A stretch of 48,193 nt of DNA from Anaerolineales bacterium (GTDB lineage: Bacteria > Chloroflexota > Anaerolineae > Anaerolineales > UBA6663), in NCBI GenBank assembly GCA_020845955.1, contig JADLEU010000056.1, positions 1 to 48,193 of the forward strand, read 5' to 3'. Below, piece after piece: positions 26,901 to 37,966 of the stretch. A program made the position numbers and the translations under genes. The first letter of the stretch is position 1, and every line of letters starts with the position of its first letter. The notes below the pieces were generated by a model, which saw nothing but the letters and a program-made list of their open reading frames with translations, was not told the DNA's origin and ran no database searches.

Positions 26901-28863
26901 GACGGTGCGGGGGCTGGCGCTGTCGGCTGGGGTCTTGCTGCTGGCTGCCGCCCTGCGGACCTGGCGTCTGGCGGAGGTGCCGCCTGGCTTGCACCACGAT
27001 GAGGCGTTTCATCTGTTGCGGGCCGCGGAGATCGCCCGCGCTGAGGTCTTTCCGGTCTATATTCCCGACAACCAGGGGAATGAACCCTTGTTCGCCTATC
27101 TAGCGGCCGTTGCGCTATCGATCGTTGGACCGGCGAACTGGGCTGGTCGCCTGGTTTCCAGTTGGGTAGGTCTGTTGGCCGTGGCGCTGACCCTGCGCGC
27201 CGGCCGCGAAATGTTCCCGAGGCGGAGCGTCGGGACGTGGGCAGGTCTGCTGCTGGCTGTGTTGTTTTGGCATCTGGGTATGAGCCGATGGGGCTCGCAG
27301 CCCATTCTTTCGTCCGCGGCAGCCGCCGGCACGGTGGCCGGGTTGTGGCATGGCGCCCGCACCGGCCGAAAGTTGAGCTTTGTTCTGGCGGGAGGCAGCC
27401 TGTCAGCCGGCCTTTGGGCGTATGTGGTCTTTCGTGTCTTCCCGCTGGTCGTCTTAGCGGCCGGGCTTGGGTTGTGGACAGCCTGGCCACATCGCCGGAG
27501 GCGCCTGCTATTGGGCGGCACTCTGGCCGGCTTGACCGCGTTGGCGCTCTATGCACCCTTGGGGCTGTGGTTCATACGGAACCCGAGCTGGTTTTTCAAT
27601 CGCTTCGACCAGGTGACGCAAACCACCCTGGGAGCCGAGGCGCCGGCTAGGGCTCTGCTGCGCCAAGCGCGCCTTGTCCTGGGGGGCCTGGTCATCCCTG
27701 GCCAGGGCGACCACGATTGGCGGCATAACCTGCCAGGCCGGCCGGGACTCGACCCGGTGCAGGCCGGGTTGGTTGGCCTGGGAATCGCCGCCGGTGTGCG
27801 GCAGCGGCGCAGCCCCGCTGGGTATGTCCTGCTGGCCTGGGTGGCCGTCGGTCTGGCGCCGGCCGTGCTGACCGAGCACCCGCCGCAGCATGGGCGCAGC
27901 GTGATGGCCACACCCGCCCTGGCAATCCTGGGCGGCCTGGGGGCAGACCTGCTGTGGCGCTGGGGTCACAGGCGCACCTGGACCCGCGTCGGGGTGGCAG
28001 CAGCCGTGGCCGCGTCGGCCAGCCTGGCGGCTCACGCCTACTTCGTGACGTGGAGCACCGACCCGCACTTGTTTACCGCCTTCGACGCTGGGCTATTTGA
28101 CCTAGCCTCGGCACTCAAGGAGGCGCCAAAGAGCGGCGTGTTGTACGGAACGCCGATGTACCGGGATTACCCAACTTTCGAATACGCGCTGGGTCCGAGG
28201 GCTTTTGAGCGCTTCAAAGCGTTCAATGGCCGGGCTTGCACGCTGCTGCCAACCGCGACAGCCGGTGAGGCCTGGTTTGGAATTGTCACCGCGGAAGACA
28301 CCACCACGCTCCCGGCGCTGCAGGCTGCCTATCCGCTGGGCCGGCTGGTCAACACGCTGGTTCAGGACGGCGCACCCTATGCCGCCCTTTTCGCTGTCAC
28401 ACCGGACCAGCCGGTGGTCCTGGCGCCTGGCACGGCGCGCGCGGCAGAGTTCGGCGGCCTGATTGACCTGCTGGGCTACTCGGCGGAGCCATCCGTGGCC
28501 GCGGGCAACAGCATCCTGTTGACGCTATTTTGGCGCATGGCCCAGCCAACCGCGGCCGATTTACACCAGTTTGTGCACCTGTTGGGCGCTCCGCAGCCGG
28601 ACGGCAATCCATTGTATGCCCAGCGCGATGCGGGGCCGTGCGACAATTCCTACCCTACCTGGCAGTGGTCGCCAGGCGAGATCCTGGTCGACCGGGTCGA
28701 GGTCGTCGTCCCGGGCGCAACCCCGACCGGCGCCTATCAACTCAACGTCGGATGGTATGACACCGCGACCCTGGTCCGGTTGGAGGCGGCAGATGCCACA
28801 GCGCAACCGCTGGGAGATTCCGTGACACTGCGGACGATCAAGGTCGCCCCCGCCGAACCGTGA
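26884..28863 (+). CDS. GT39-like integral membrane glycosyltransferase
   Basis: 659 residues. About ten hydrophobic segments fill the first 390 residues. Just after the first helix lies PPGLHHDEAFHLLRA, where the Asp-Glu pair matches the catalytic loop of dolichyl/undecaprenyl-phosphate sugar-dependent (GT-C; PMT/ArnT-like) enzymes. Residues from about 390 are a soluble extracytoplasmic part (VLYGTPMYRDYPTFEYALGP ...) ending in a beta-rich segment (LLGYSAEPSVAAGNSILLTL) common in Chloroflexota members. It would move a sugar from a lipid carrier to an unknown acceptor outside the membrane. Starts at a GTG with GGAGG inside the aminotransferase gene end, so it is co-transcribed. Confidence 0.78.
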   Translation: MRWSPRTVRGLALSAGVLLLAAALRTWRLAEVPPGLHHDEAFHLLRAAEIARAEVFPVYIPDNQGNEPLFAYLAAVALSIVGPANWAGRLVSSWVGLLAVALTLRAGREMFPRRSVGTWAGLLLAVLFWHLGMSRWGSQPILSSAAAAGTVAGLWHGARTGRKLSFVLAGGSLSAGLWAYVVFRVFPLVVLAAGLGLWTAWPHRRRRLLLGGTLAGLTALALYAPLGLWFIRNPSWFFNRFDQVTQTTLGAEAPARALLRQARLVLGGLVIPGQGDHDWRHNLPGRPGLDPVQAGLVGLGIAAGVRQRRSPAGYVLLAWVAVGLAPAVLTEHPPQHGRSVMATPALAILGGLGADLLWRWGHRRTWTRVGVAAAVAASASLAAHAYFVTWSTDPHLFTAFDAGLFDLASALKEAPKSGVLYGTPMYRDYPTFEYALGPRAFERFKAFNGRACTLLPTATAGEAWFGIVTAEDTTTLPALQAAYPLGRLVNTLVQDGAPYAALFAVTPDQPVVLAPGTARAAEFGGLIDLLGYSAEPSVAAGNSILLTLFWRMAQPTAADLHQFVHLLGAPQPDGNPLYAQRDAGPCDNSYPTWQWSPGEILVDRVEVVVPGATPTGAYQLNVGWYDTATLVRLEAADATAQPLGDSVTLRTIKVAPAEP

Positions 28864-29000
28864 GGCACAAAGCCTTGGTCTACGCCATGCGCGACACCAC
28901 CGGCCAACATCAGGGACTGGCCTTTGAGCACCGCGATCGCCCCGACGTGGGCGCGCCCTTGCCGGACCAAGGCGAGAACAACAGTCTGGCCGCCGCCTAA
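28860..29000 (+). pseudogene. Truncated Nudix hydrolase N-terminus
   Basis: A 46-codon frame beginning at a GTG that overlaps the preceding stop (GTGA) and ending TAA at 28998-29000. RHKALVYAMRD followed by GLAFEHRDRPDVGAPLP matches the opening strands of Nudix proteins of the 'KALVYV.R...LLVFEHRD.PeaG.QVPaG' kind. It stops just where the Nudix box (GX5EX7REUXEEXGU) should begin, reading DQGENNSLAAA. Without the box it cannot be an active hydrolase. Probably a remnant left by a deletion; a short expressed peptide cannot be excluded. Confidence 0.5.
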
Positions 29001-29018
29001 AGACTTTCGGAGCAAAAA

Positions 29019-31856
29019 ATGTCATTTCCCCTGGCCAAATTCGCCGAGAAATACCTGCTGGCCCGCGAGGCTGCCCTGGCTGCCAACCCGAGGGGCGGCA
29101 CGGCCGGGTTCGAGCTCGAATGGAACATGTACGACTCGGACTTCAAACCGGTGCTCACCGTCGGCACGGGCCCTGACCGCCTGAGCTTTGTGGACTATCT
29201 GCGCCAGCACGCCATCCCGGCCTGGCTGGCCGACCGCAACCAACTGGAAGTGTTTCATTGGATGATCGAGTGGGTGACGCAGCCGCATTTTTCGGGGCTG
29301 GGCGCCGTATACGAGAGCCGGTTGCTTGAAGCAGCGCTCTACAACGCCCTGGCACGCGCCGGGCGAGAGTTCGGCGAAAAGTTATACGCCTTCCCGGGCA
29401 TCCTGCTCTACCCTGCTGCGGTGGGTCACGACTCGATCCCTGGCGGATGGCACCTGGCCAAGCGACGCTACCTGGAGCGCTGCGTCGACATCTACGGCGC
29501 GGCGCTGGCCACGGCCGGGATTCACGCCAACCTGTCGCTGCCCGAGCCATTGCTAAGCTGGGACTTCATGCATCTGTCGCCGGCTGAGCGCGGCGACGCG
29601 CACGCCCACCTGGATGACTACAAGAACCGGGTTTACATCGAAGGCACGCGCCTCATGCGGGCGTTCGGGGCGCTGTTCGTCGCCACTTCGGCCGCCACAC
29701 CTCTGCGAGCCGAACGCGCGCCGGGCGGCGAAGCACTGGTTCGCCTGAGCGAAATCGACTCCAACCGCAACTACACCTTTCCGAACCCCGAAGCGCTCGA
29801 CGTCGCCAACCTCTACCGATCACACCCCGACTACCTGCGGGCCTCGTACGACCTGGTGGAGCGCGGCGTGCGCTTCGGCAACAACAACTGGACGCCGGTG
29901 CGCGCCCGTTCGTTCGCCGAACCGGTCGAGCGGCTGATCCTGACGACCTCTGACCAGCTCCACGCGATCTATCATCACGGGCTGTATGCGGCAGGCGAGG
30001 CAGTGACGGCCGAGGCCATGGCGCAGCAGATCGAGCGTGAGAACCTGCTCGCCCGCATCAATCTCCCGATGGCGCGCGTCGAGGTGCGGACAGACGAGGG
30101 CGGCCACCCGCTCGATCTCGACATCGCCAACATCACTTTCAAGGAGCTGCTGCTGATCCAGTTCTATGCCGATCCGGCCTTTGGCCGGGCCTTCCGCTAC
30201 GATCACGAAGACCTGTCCCGCGCGCGCCGCAACGAGGCCGCGGCAGCGCACTGGGGACTGCGAGCCGAGATCGAAAACCCCTTTACTGGCAAACCGGTAG
30301 GGGTGCGGGATTTCTTGCGCTGGACCCTGGAGCAGCTGCGGCCAATGGGCGAAGCCCTGGAACTCTGGCCGCGCCTGGCGCCCCTGGTTGAAATGGCCTC
30401 CGGTGCGCCCAACACGGCCGAGCGCATGCGCGAGCGGGTGCTGCGGGAGCTCGGCGAACCGGCCGAGGCCGAGCCGCTCGTGCCGGTGGAGGTGCTCAAG
30501 CAATTGGCGGTCGAGCGCGAGGCGCGGGTGGCGCGCGATGTCGAACAGATTGCGGCCGCGGTGGCCAGCTTCGACGCCGAAGCGCCCAAGCTGCGCGACA
30601 TCCTGCAGCGGGCCCGCGACGAAGTGCGCCACGACCCAGCAGCGCCCATTCGCTTCCGCCCGAAGGCGGCGGCCATGATCAGCCGGCGCTACGCCGACAA
30701 GACCGCCGAGATCTTGGACTTGGCCCAACAACTCATCCGCATACCATCCGTCACCAATTGCGCCGACGAACGCCTGGACGAAGTGCACCGCGCCGGGACG
30801 CTGACCTTCGACTATCTGCGCGATGCCGGGCTGGATACCAAGTACTTTGATCAGCACAAATACCCCGCCATCGTGGCGGGCTTCCCCGGCGGCCTGGCCG
30901 CGCCCGTGATGCTGTCAGGGCACTTCGACGTGGTCCAACCCGACCCCGACGACAGTCAGTTCTCCGCCCGCCTGGACGGCGATTACCTGTGGGGGCGCGG
31001 AGCGGCCGACATGAAGACCGTCGTGGCCACATACCTGGTCTGGATGAAGGACATGCTCCGGGCCGGGCCGCCTTACCCAGCCATCAATCTGTGCCTGGTT
31101 GGCAACGAGGAGAACGGCGAATTCGAGCCAATGGGCACCCCCCACGTACTAACAGAGCTAGCGGCCGAGCTGGGCGGCTATGCCCCGCGCCTGTTCATCG
31201 CCGGCGAGCGCACGGGCGAGAAGGGTCGTGAGCTGTTTGGCGAGGTGTGCGTGGAGAACCGCGGTGTCATGCGTTTCGAGGTCATCGCGCGCGGCACGCG
31301 CGCCCACAGCGCGCTGGCCGCGGCTAGCGCCGACCTGGGCGAACGGCTGCTGCGCGCGCGAGGGGCGCTGGTCGAGATGTTTGAGCGCGGCCTGACGCTG
31401 CACGGCGAAGACGGGTGGCACTCGCAGTATCGGTTCCCGTTCATCAACGTGGGCCTCAGCGGAGTCTACAACATCACAGCCGATCACGGCGTGATGGGGG
31501 TCGAAATCCGTTGCATCCCCCAGGACCGGCTGAGCGGCCTGGCAGCCGAAGTGCAGGCCTACTGCGCCGAGGCGGGCCTGGAATTCAACGTGATCGTCCA
31601 GGAAGCGGGCATTACCTGCGACCCGGGCAACCCCTACCTGCGCCAGTTGCTGGACGCGGTGTGCGCGGCCTCCGAGCAGCCCGCGGCGGTGGGCCGAAAG
31701 CTGCCCGGCACCAGCGCGCGCTTCGCCCCTGGCGGCCAGGGCGTAGTCTGGGGGCAAGCCGGGCTTGGACCGCACGCGCGCGATGAGCGCCACTATGTTC
31801 CCAGCATTGAGCCGTACTACCGCGCGCTGGTCGAGCTCGGCAAGCGAGTGAGGTAA
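29019..31856 (+). CDS. Fusion of GCS2-like carboxylate-amine ligase and M20 family deacylase/peptidase
   Basis: 945 residues in one continuous frame. Residues about 1-500 resemble glutamate-cysteine-ligase-type (GCS2) carboxylate-amine ligases: GTAGFELEWNMYD, GIHANLSLPEPLL, RLSEIDSNRNYTFPNP and ARVEVRTDEGGHPLDLD. A helical linker follows (about 500-555). From about 558 it is a complete M20 metallohydrolase like ArgE/DapE/carboxypeptidase G2: SGHFDVVQP (His635, Asp637), GRGAADMKTV (Asp664), GNEENGEF (catalytic Glu697 or Glu698), a dimer-domain RAHSAL and a C-terminal ERHYVPS His. So one half should form an amide bond with ATP and the other cleave one. It lies just before argG-argH, so an amino-acid or acyl-ornithine-related substrate is possible (inference). 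ATG with CGGAG upstream. Confidence 0.75.
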   Translation: MSFPLAKFAEKYLLAREAALAANPRGGTAGFELEWNMYDSDFKPVLTVGTGPDRLSFVDYLRQHAIPAWLADRNQLEVFHWMIEWVTQPHFSGLGAVYESRLLEAALYNALARAGREFGEKLYAFPGILLYPAAVGHDSIPGGWHLAKRRYLERCVDIYGAALATAGIHANLSLPEPLLSWDFMHLSPAERGDAHAHLDDYKNRVYIEGTRLMRAFGALFVATSAATPLRAERAPGGEALVRLSEIDSNRNYTFPNPEALDVANLYRSHPDYLRASYDLVERGVRFGNNNWTPVRARSFAEPVERLILTTSDQLHAIYHHGLYAAGEAVTAEAMAQQIERENLLARINLPMARVEVRTDEGGHPLDLDIANITFKELLLIQFYADPAFGRAFRYDHEDLSRARRNEAAAAHWGLRAEIENPFTGKPVGVRDFLRWTLEQLRPMGEALELWPRLAPLVEMASGAPNTAERMRERVLRELGEPAEAEPLVPVEVLKQLAVEREARVARDVEQIAAAVASFDAEAPKLRDILQRARDEVRHDPAAPIRFRPKAAAMISRRYADKTAEILDLAQQLIRIPSVTNCADERLDEVHRAGTLTFDYLRDAGLDTKYFDQHKYPAIVAGFPGGLAAPVMLSGHFDVVQPDPDDSQFSARLDGDYLWGRGAADMKTVVATYLVWMKDMLRAGPPYPAINLCLVGNEENGEFEPMGTPHVLTELAAELGGYAPRLFIAGERTGEKGRELFGEVCVENRGVMRFEVIARGTRAHSALAAASADLGERLLRARGALVEMFERGLTLHGEDGWHSQYRFPFINVGLSGVYNITADHGVMGVEIRCIPQDRLSGLAAEVQAYCAEAGLEFNVIVQEAGITCDPGNPYLRQLLDAVCAASEQPAAVGRKLPGTSARFAPGGQGVVWGQAGLGPHARDERHYVPSIEPYYRALVELGKRVR

Positions 31857-31984
31857 AGCACTGCCTCCTCTTCACCGATTCCGCCAACCCCACGTCTAAC
31901 CACATCTACCAGCTACTGGGCTATGAGCCGGTCTGCGAGGTGGACGAGTACAAGTTCCGCGGCCCCGTCCAGCCGCGAGCGTAG
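31853..31984 (+). pseudogene. C-terminal remnant of a GNAT acetyltransferase
   Basis: A frame overlapping the end of the fusion gene out of phase reads VKHCLLFTDSANPTSNHIYQ then LLGYEPVCEVDEYKF and a stop at 31982-31984. This is the classic last third of a GNAT domain ('LfTDlaNptSN.IY..iGY.PV.d..e..F'). There is no start codon or acetyl-CoA-binding core upstream in that frame. Together with the Nudix stub at 28860 it shows the fusion gene is flanked by two broken genes. Confidence 0.6.
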
Positions 31985-32049
31985 TGTTCTGGTCGAAACC
32001 TCGTACAATGTGTCCAAATCGCCGCCTGGTCCTTTGGCAGTCATGGCTC

Positions 32050-32078
32050 TTGACCTTGGCCTCTCCGGGCAGTAAGAT
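32050..32078 (+). promoter_or_regulatory. Promoter of the argG leader
   Basis: TTGACC (32050-32055), exact 17-base spacer, TAAGAT (32073-32078). Transcription would start near 32085, about 10 bases before the Arg-rich leader ORF. Confidence 0.7.
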
Positions 32079-32094
32079 TCCCCGGCAAAACGTT

Positions 32095-32190
32095 ATGGCT
32101 ACTACCGATCATCGCGCCCGTCGTTGCAGCCGTCGTGCCCGTCCCACCCTGTTCGGGGAGGTCGGTTTGACGTGCCCGCGCCTGGCTTGA
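32095..32190 (+). CDS. Arg-rich leader peptide of argG-argH
   Basis: A 31-codon ORF, ATG at 32095 and TGA at 32188-32190. Residues 7-16 read [10 protein letters not shown], six Arg codons of ten, all CGC/CGT. It begins about 10 bases downstream of the predicted transcription start, ends 31 bases before an intrinsic terminator, and argG begins 23 bases after the T-run. An upstream in-frame ATG at 31984 exists but lies before the promoter, so it would not be in the mRNA. The layout predicts that low charged tRNA-Arg stalls the ribosome on the Arg cluster and allows transcription of argG-argH (inference from the attenuation model). Confidence 0.83.
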   Translation: MATTDHRARRCSRRARPTLFGEVGLTCPRLA

Positions 32191-32207
32191 GGCGGTTAGC
32201 CGCGCCA
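32183..32207 (+). promoter_or_regulatory. Hairpin overlapping the Arg leader stop codon
   Basis: TGGC (32183-32186) with GCCA (32204-32207), and GCGG-TTAG-CCGC (32192-32203) inside; the leader stop codon is in the bulge. A ribosome at the stop would melt it. GGAGG at 32157-32161 in the leader can pair with CCTCC of the terminator's first arm (32224-32228), a candidate antiterminator. Pairings judged by eye. Confidence 0.4.
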
Positions 32208-32221
32208 CCGTGCACACCCTG

Positions 32222-32245
32222 GCCCTCCGAACCGGAGGGCTTTTT
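32222..32245 (+). terminator. Intrinsic terminator upstream of argG (attenuator)
   Basis: GCCCTCC - GAACC - GGAGGGC stem (7 bp) followed by TTTTT (32241-32245) and G. It lies between the leader peptide stop (32190) and the argG ATG (32268). Confidence 0.85.
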
Positions 32246-32267
32246 GTTGTTCGCTCAAGGAGCCGAT

Positions 32268-33527
<1,260 letters not shown>

Positions 33528-33536
33528 CAGGCGGCG

Positions 33537-34894
<1,358 letters not shown>

Positions 34895-34898
<4 letters not shown>

Positions 34899-35650
34899 AA
34901 CGTGTAGCGCGCCAAGTCCTCGCCCAGGAGAACGTCGCCGCCGAAGATGGCGCGGGCCGCAGCCTGGCGGGCCGCCAGGTCGTCGATTTGAGGCGCAAGG
35001 TGCACCAGCACAAGCCGCCGCGCGCCGGCCTCCCGCGCCAATTGCGCGGCGGCCTCAGCCGAGCTGTGGCTGGGAAAATCCCCGGTGGCCTCATGCACCA
35101 GTAGATCCACTCCCTGAGCCAGGTAGCGCACGCCGTCGGAGGGTTCGCCGTCGGCACTGTACGCCAGGGTGCCCCCATCCGGCACAGCTCGGACGCGCAG
35201 TCCAATCACGGGGACGCTGTGGACGCCTGGCGCCGCGGTGATATCGAACTCGGCCGTACGCACGACCGGGACGCCCTGGTCGAGCGCCACGGGCCGCCAA
35301 TCCAACTCAAACAGGCCCTGCCACAGGCTGGTGTCCCACTGAGCGAAGGCGCGCCGCGCCACGTCGAGCGCGTCAGCGGGGCCATGGACGGGCAGCGGAT
35401 GCCGGCGGCCGGCCAGCCAGAGCATCTCCACCAGAAGCGGGAACCCGGAGGTGTGATCGGGATGCGAGTGTGTCAGGATCACGCGCTCAAGCGACGCCAG
35501 AGGGATACCCAGACGCTGCAGTTGGCGCAGGGGGTTTGCGCCGCAATCGACGACAATCGTCGTTTCGCGGCCACGCAGTGCCAGGCTCGTCGGCTCACGG
35601 CTGCCATCGCCCAACGCCGCCGAGGTGCCAAGCAGAATGACTTCGGTCAC
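34895..35650 (-). CDS. MBL-fold metallo-hydrolase (RNase Z-like)
   Basis: 251 residues. Metallo-beta-lactamase fold with the metal motif ILTHSHPDHTSGFPLLVEM, plus VVDCGANPLRQLQRLGI, LAYSADGEP and LLVHEATGDFPSHSSAEAAA with VLVHLAP near the end. The overall order matches RNase Z/ElaC-like phosphodiesterases, but the exosite arm typical of tRNase Z is not seen, so tRNA 3' processing is uncertain and a general phosphodiesterase is as likely. GTG start at 35650 with AAGGAG 6 bases upstream. Convergent with argH, overlapping 4 bases. Confidence 0.85.
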
Positions 35651-35706
35651 AGTCTGCTCCTTACAGGCTTGGCCGCGCCACGTGGGCGGCCAGCCGTGGG
35701 TTGAAG

Positions 35707-35734
35707 TTGCCCACTGCCATCGACACTGTATTAT
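35707..35734 (+). promoter_or_regulatory. Promoter upstream of the DinB-like hypothetical gene
   Basis: TTGCCC (35707-35712), 16-base spacer, TATTAT (35729-35734). On the other strand the same bases give TATAAT (35730-35735), possibly serving the MBL gene. The 35651-35827 gap shows no gene. Confidence 0.4.
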
Positions 35735-35827
35735 AGCCGTGCGCGAGCCGCGGGCACATTGACGACAGACAATGCCGCACCTAGACTCTGGCGCTAAGCG
35801 GCCTGGTGGAGAACGACAGGAGGATCA

Positions 35828-36517
35828 ATGCCCAGCTCGCGTCCTGCCATCGAAGTTTTTCTCGAAATCGGCCAGAAGAAGGTCTTTGCCGGCGTGTTCC
35901 GGTGGCCCGGGTGGTACGGCAGCGGTCGCGATGAGGCTTCGGCGCTCCAGGCGCTGCACGAGGCGGGGCCGCGCTACCAGCGCGCGTTGCTCGGTGCCCG
36001 GCTGGGATTCAAAGCGCCCGCCGATCCGACTATGTTTCGTGTGGTCGAGCGCGTGCCGGGGAATTCGACCACCGACTTTGGCGCCCCGAATGTGCCGCTA
36101 GCCCGCGATGCCGTCCCCGTGGCGCCCGACGAGCTGCGCCGGCTCCGGACCTTGCTGAACGCCTGTTGGGCCGCATTTGACGACGCGGCGGAGGCCGCCC
36201 GCGGCAGGCCGCTGAGCAAGGGGCCGCGGGGCGGCGGCCGCGAGCTCGACGGCATCGTGGCGCACGTGCGCGCCGCCGAGGAAGGCTACCTCGTGACGCT
36301 GGGCTGGAAGGTGATACACGATAAGAGCGCCAGCCCGCTGGAAGCGCAGGCCCAGACACGCGCCGCGATCCAAAAGGCCTTGGGAGCCGCCGTGCGCGGG
36401 GAACTGCCCTCGAGCGGCCCGCGCGGTGGCAAGCGCTGGCAACCACGTACCTTCGTGCGGCGGGCAGCCTGGCACTTGCTGGATCATGTTGGCGAAATTG
36501 AGAAGCGGCTGGGGTGA
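35828..36517 (+). CDS. Conserved hypothetical protein, DinB-like C-terminus
   Basis: 229 residues. The opening EVFLEIGQKKVFAGVFRWPG then WYGSGRDEASALQALHEAGPRY resembles a small beta domain seen in actinobacterial and Chloroflexota proteins whose C-terminal half is a DinB-type four-helix bundle; here FVRRAAWHLLDHVGEIEKRLG carries the typical late His of that fold. No clear full HHH metal set can be confirmed. No signal peptide. Strong AGGAGG precedes the ATG. It is followed 3 bases later by another hypothetical gene, so the two form an operon. Function unknown. Confidence 0.65.
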   Translation: MPSSRPAIEVFLEIGQKKVFAGVFRWPGWYGSGRDEASALQALHEAGPRYQRALLGARLGFKAPADPTMFRVVERVPGNSTTDFGAPNVPLARDAVPVAPDELRRLRTLLNACWAAFDDAAEAARGRPLSKGPRGGGRELDGIVAHVRAAEEGYLVTLGWKVIHDKSASPLEAQAQTRAAIQKALGAAVRGELPSSGPRGGKRWQPRTFVRRAAWHLLDHVGEIEKRLG

Positions 36518-36520
36518 CTC

Positions 36521-37708
36521 GTGAGCGGCAGCGCTGGCCGAGATGCGGCCCCTTCGCTGGCCGAGGTCGAGCGCATTGCCGTCCTCGGCGACCCGGTCCT
36601 GCGCAACTTGCTGATCACACAGAGCTACGCCGACCTGTCGCGCGCCCTGACCCGCCGCACCGGCGCATCGGCCAACTGGTGCACCTTTGCAGCCTGGGCG
36701 TCGAAGCAGGCTGGCCAGACGATCCGGCAAGAGGATCTGCACGACGCCTGGGAGAACCTAGCAGGGAACTCGCCCACTGTCCGGCAGGCCGCCGCCAACC
36801 TGGCCCGAGCCGCTCAGCAACTGGGTGCGCGCCAGGACGTGGCCGAGATTACGCGCACAGCATGGGCAATCTTGGACCCGCGCGCCGCGCTTGACCGCGC
36901 CAGCACCGCCGTCGCGCGCGGCAATCAAAAGGTCTTCGCCGAAATCGGCCGCGAGTTCGCCCGGTTTACGGCCAATTGTCTTCCCGACGAAGCGCCCCGG
37001 CCGGCCGGCCTGGACTCGTTCTGCGCCGCTCTGCGGCCAGGCTTGCCCCCTGAGGGTCAGGACTATCTGCGCCAGGCCTTCACCAGTTACTATCAAGCCT
37101 GCTTTGAGCCGGATGCCAAGCAGCGCGCTGAACTGATCCTGCTCGCCAACCTGGCGATCGGCTGCCACGAGCAGACCCGCCTGCAACCCGAAATCGCAGC
37201 GGCCCTGGATGCCGCGGTGGCCGAACCAGACCCGTTGATCCGCCGATTGCTGACGACGCTGCTGCCCTATCACGGTTGGCTCGTCTACGCCGCCGTGGTC
37301 GTCCTGCGGCGGCTGCGGGGCCGCACGCTGCTCGATATTGCGGCCGGGCGGTTCATCGCGGCGGTGCGCCGGCAGGTCCGTGCCTTGCTGACCGCGCATC
37401 TTATGGTCATCGGCCTGGCCGATGGGAACCAAGTACGGCTGGGACAGGATTTGCGCGCAAGCTTTCCGGCGGCGCTGCGGCAGTTGAGCAACCCAGAGCT
37501 GCTGGCCCTGCTGGCGCGGATCGACCCGACGCCCGACAGCCCGCGCGCGAGCGGCGCGACCGATTGGGCCAACCTGCCGGAGCGGCTGCACTTTATCGCC
37601 GATCTGTTTCGTAGTTGCCAGGAGGCGCCCCAGGTGCTCCAGGCGCCCTTTACGCCAGACCAGACCGCGGCGATCCGGGCTGGCCGGCGGCCGCCCGGCC
37701 CGTTATAA
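36521..37708 (+). CDS. Conserved hypothetical helical protein
   Basis: 395 residues, mostly predicted alpha-helix, acidic and Ala/Leu-rich. The N-terminal [20 protein letters not shown] followed by [18 protein letters not shown] resembles a family found in Actinobacteria and Chloroflexota with a conserved '[14 protein letters not shown]' patch; I know no function for it. A possible membrane-associated helix lies near [20 protein letters not shown]. The GTG start is 3 bases after the preceding stop, with GGGGTGA upstream. Paired with the DinB-like gene. Confidence 0.6.
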   Translation: MSGSAGRDAAPSLAEVERIAVLGDPVLRNLLITQSYADLSRALTRRTGASANWCTFAAWASKQAGQTIRQEDLHDAWENLAGNSPTVRQAAANLARAAQQLGARQDVAEITRTAWAILDPRAALDRASTAVARGNQKVFAEIGREFARFTANCLPDEAPRPAGLDSFCAALRPGLPPEGQDYLRQAFTSYYQACFEPDAKQRAELILLANLAIGCHEQTRLQPEIAAALDAAVAEPDPLIRRLLTTLLPYHGWLVYAAVVVLRRLRGRTLLDIAAGRFIAAVRRQVRALLTAHLMVIGLADGNQVRLGQDLRASFPAALRQLSNPELLALLARIDPTPDSPRASGATDWANLPERLHFIADLFRSCQEAPQVLQAPFTPDQTAAIRAGRRPPGPL

Positions 37709-37752
37709 ACGCCGAAACACAACGACCGTACGGGGCGCACAAGGTCGTGAGG

Positions 37753-37839
37753 CGGAGAGGGCGGGATTTGAACCCGCGATGGTGTGACCCATACGCGCTT
37801 TCCAGACGCGCGCCATAGACCAGACTAGGCGACCTCTCC
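37753..37839 (-). tRNA. tRNA-Ser (anticodon GGA)
   Basis: Minus-strand class II tRNA with acceptor GGAGAGG/CCTCTCC, anticodon loop CTGGAAA between CGCGT and GCGCG, a long variable arm (about TATGGGTCACACCATCG) and T-arm CGGGTTCAAATCCCG. Reads TCC/TCT. Discriminator G at 37753; CCA not encoded. Confidence 0.95.
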
Positions 37840-37851
37840 AGTTGCAGGCCA

Positions 37852-37860
37852 ATTATACCA
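37852..37860 (-). promoter_or_regulatory. Extended -10 promoter of tRNA-Ser
   Basis: The minus strand reads TGGTATAAT, with TATAAT 12 bases before the tRNA 5' end. No clear -35; the TGn extension would compensate. Confidence 0.5.
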
Positions 37861-37861
37861 A

Positions 37862-37887
37862 AGCAGCCCCCAGCGGGCGGCTCTTTT
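37862..37887 (+). terminator. Candidate terminator for the 35828-37708 operon
   Basis: AGC-A-GCCC / GGGC-G-GCT stem with a 5-base loop, followed by CTTTTCTT on the plus strand. It would end the hypothetical-protein operon after running antisense through tRNA-Ser. Confidence 0.35.
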
Positions 37888-37966
37888 CTTGTCCTGGGCC
37901 TGACCCGCCGCGCCCGAAGGGTGTGCCCTTTTGCCCTGCTGAGGCAGTTGGCCATTGGGCTCTTCT

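Noticed and set aside
31984-32190. 68-codon version of the Arg leader starting at 31984
   Set aside because: The promoter at 32050-32078 lies within it, so only the shorter ORF from 32095 is transcribed.
37920-37940. Weak hairpin with T-run (GGG-TGTG-CCC TTTT) near the GH1 end
   Set aside because: Stem too short to call a terminator with confidence.
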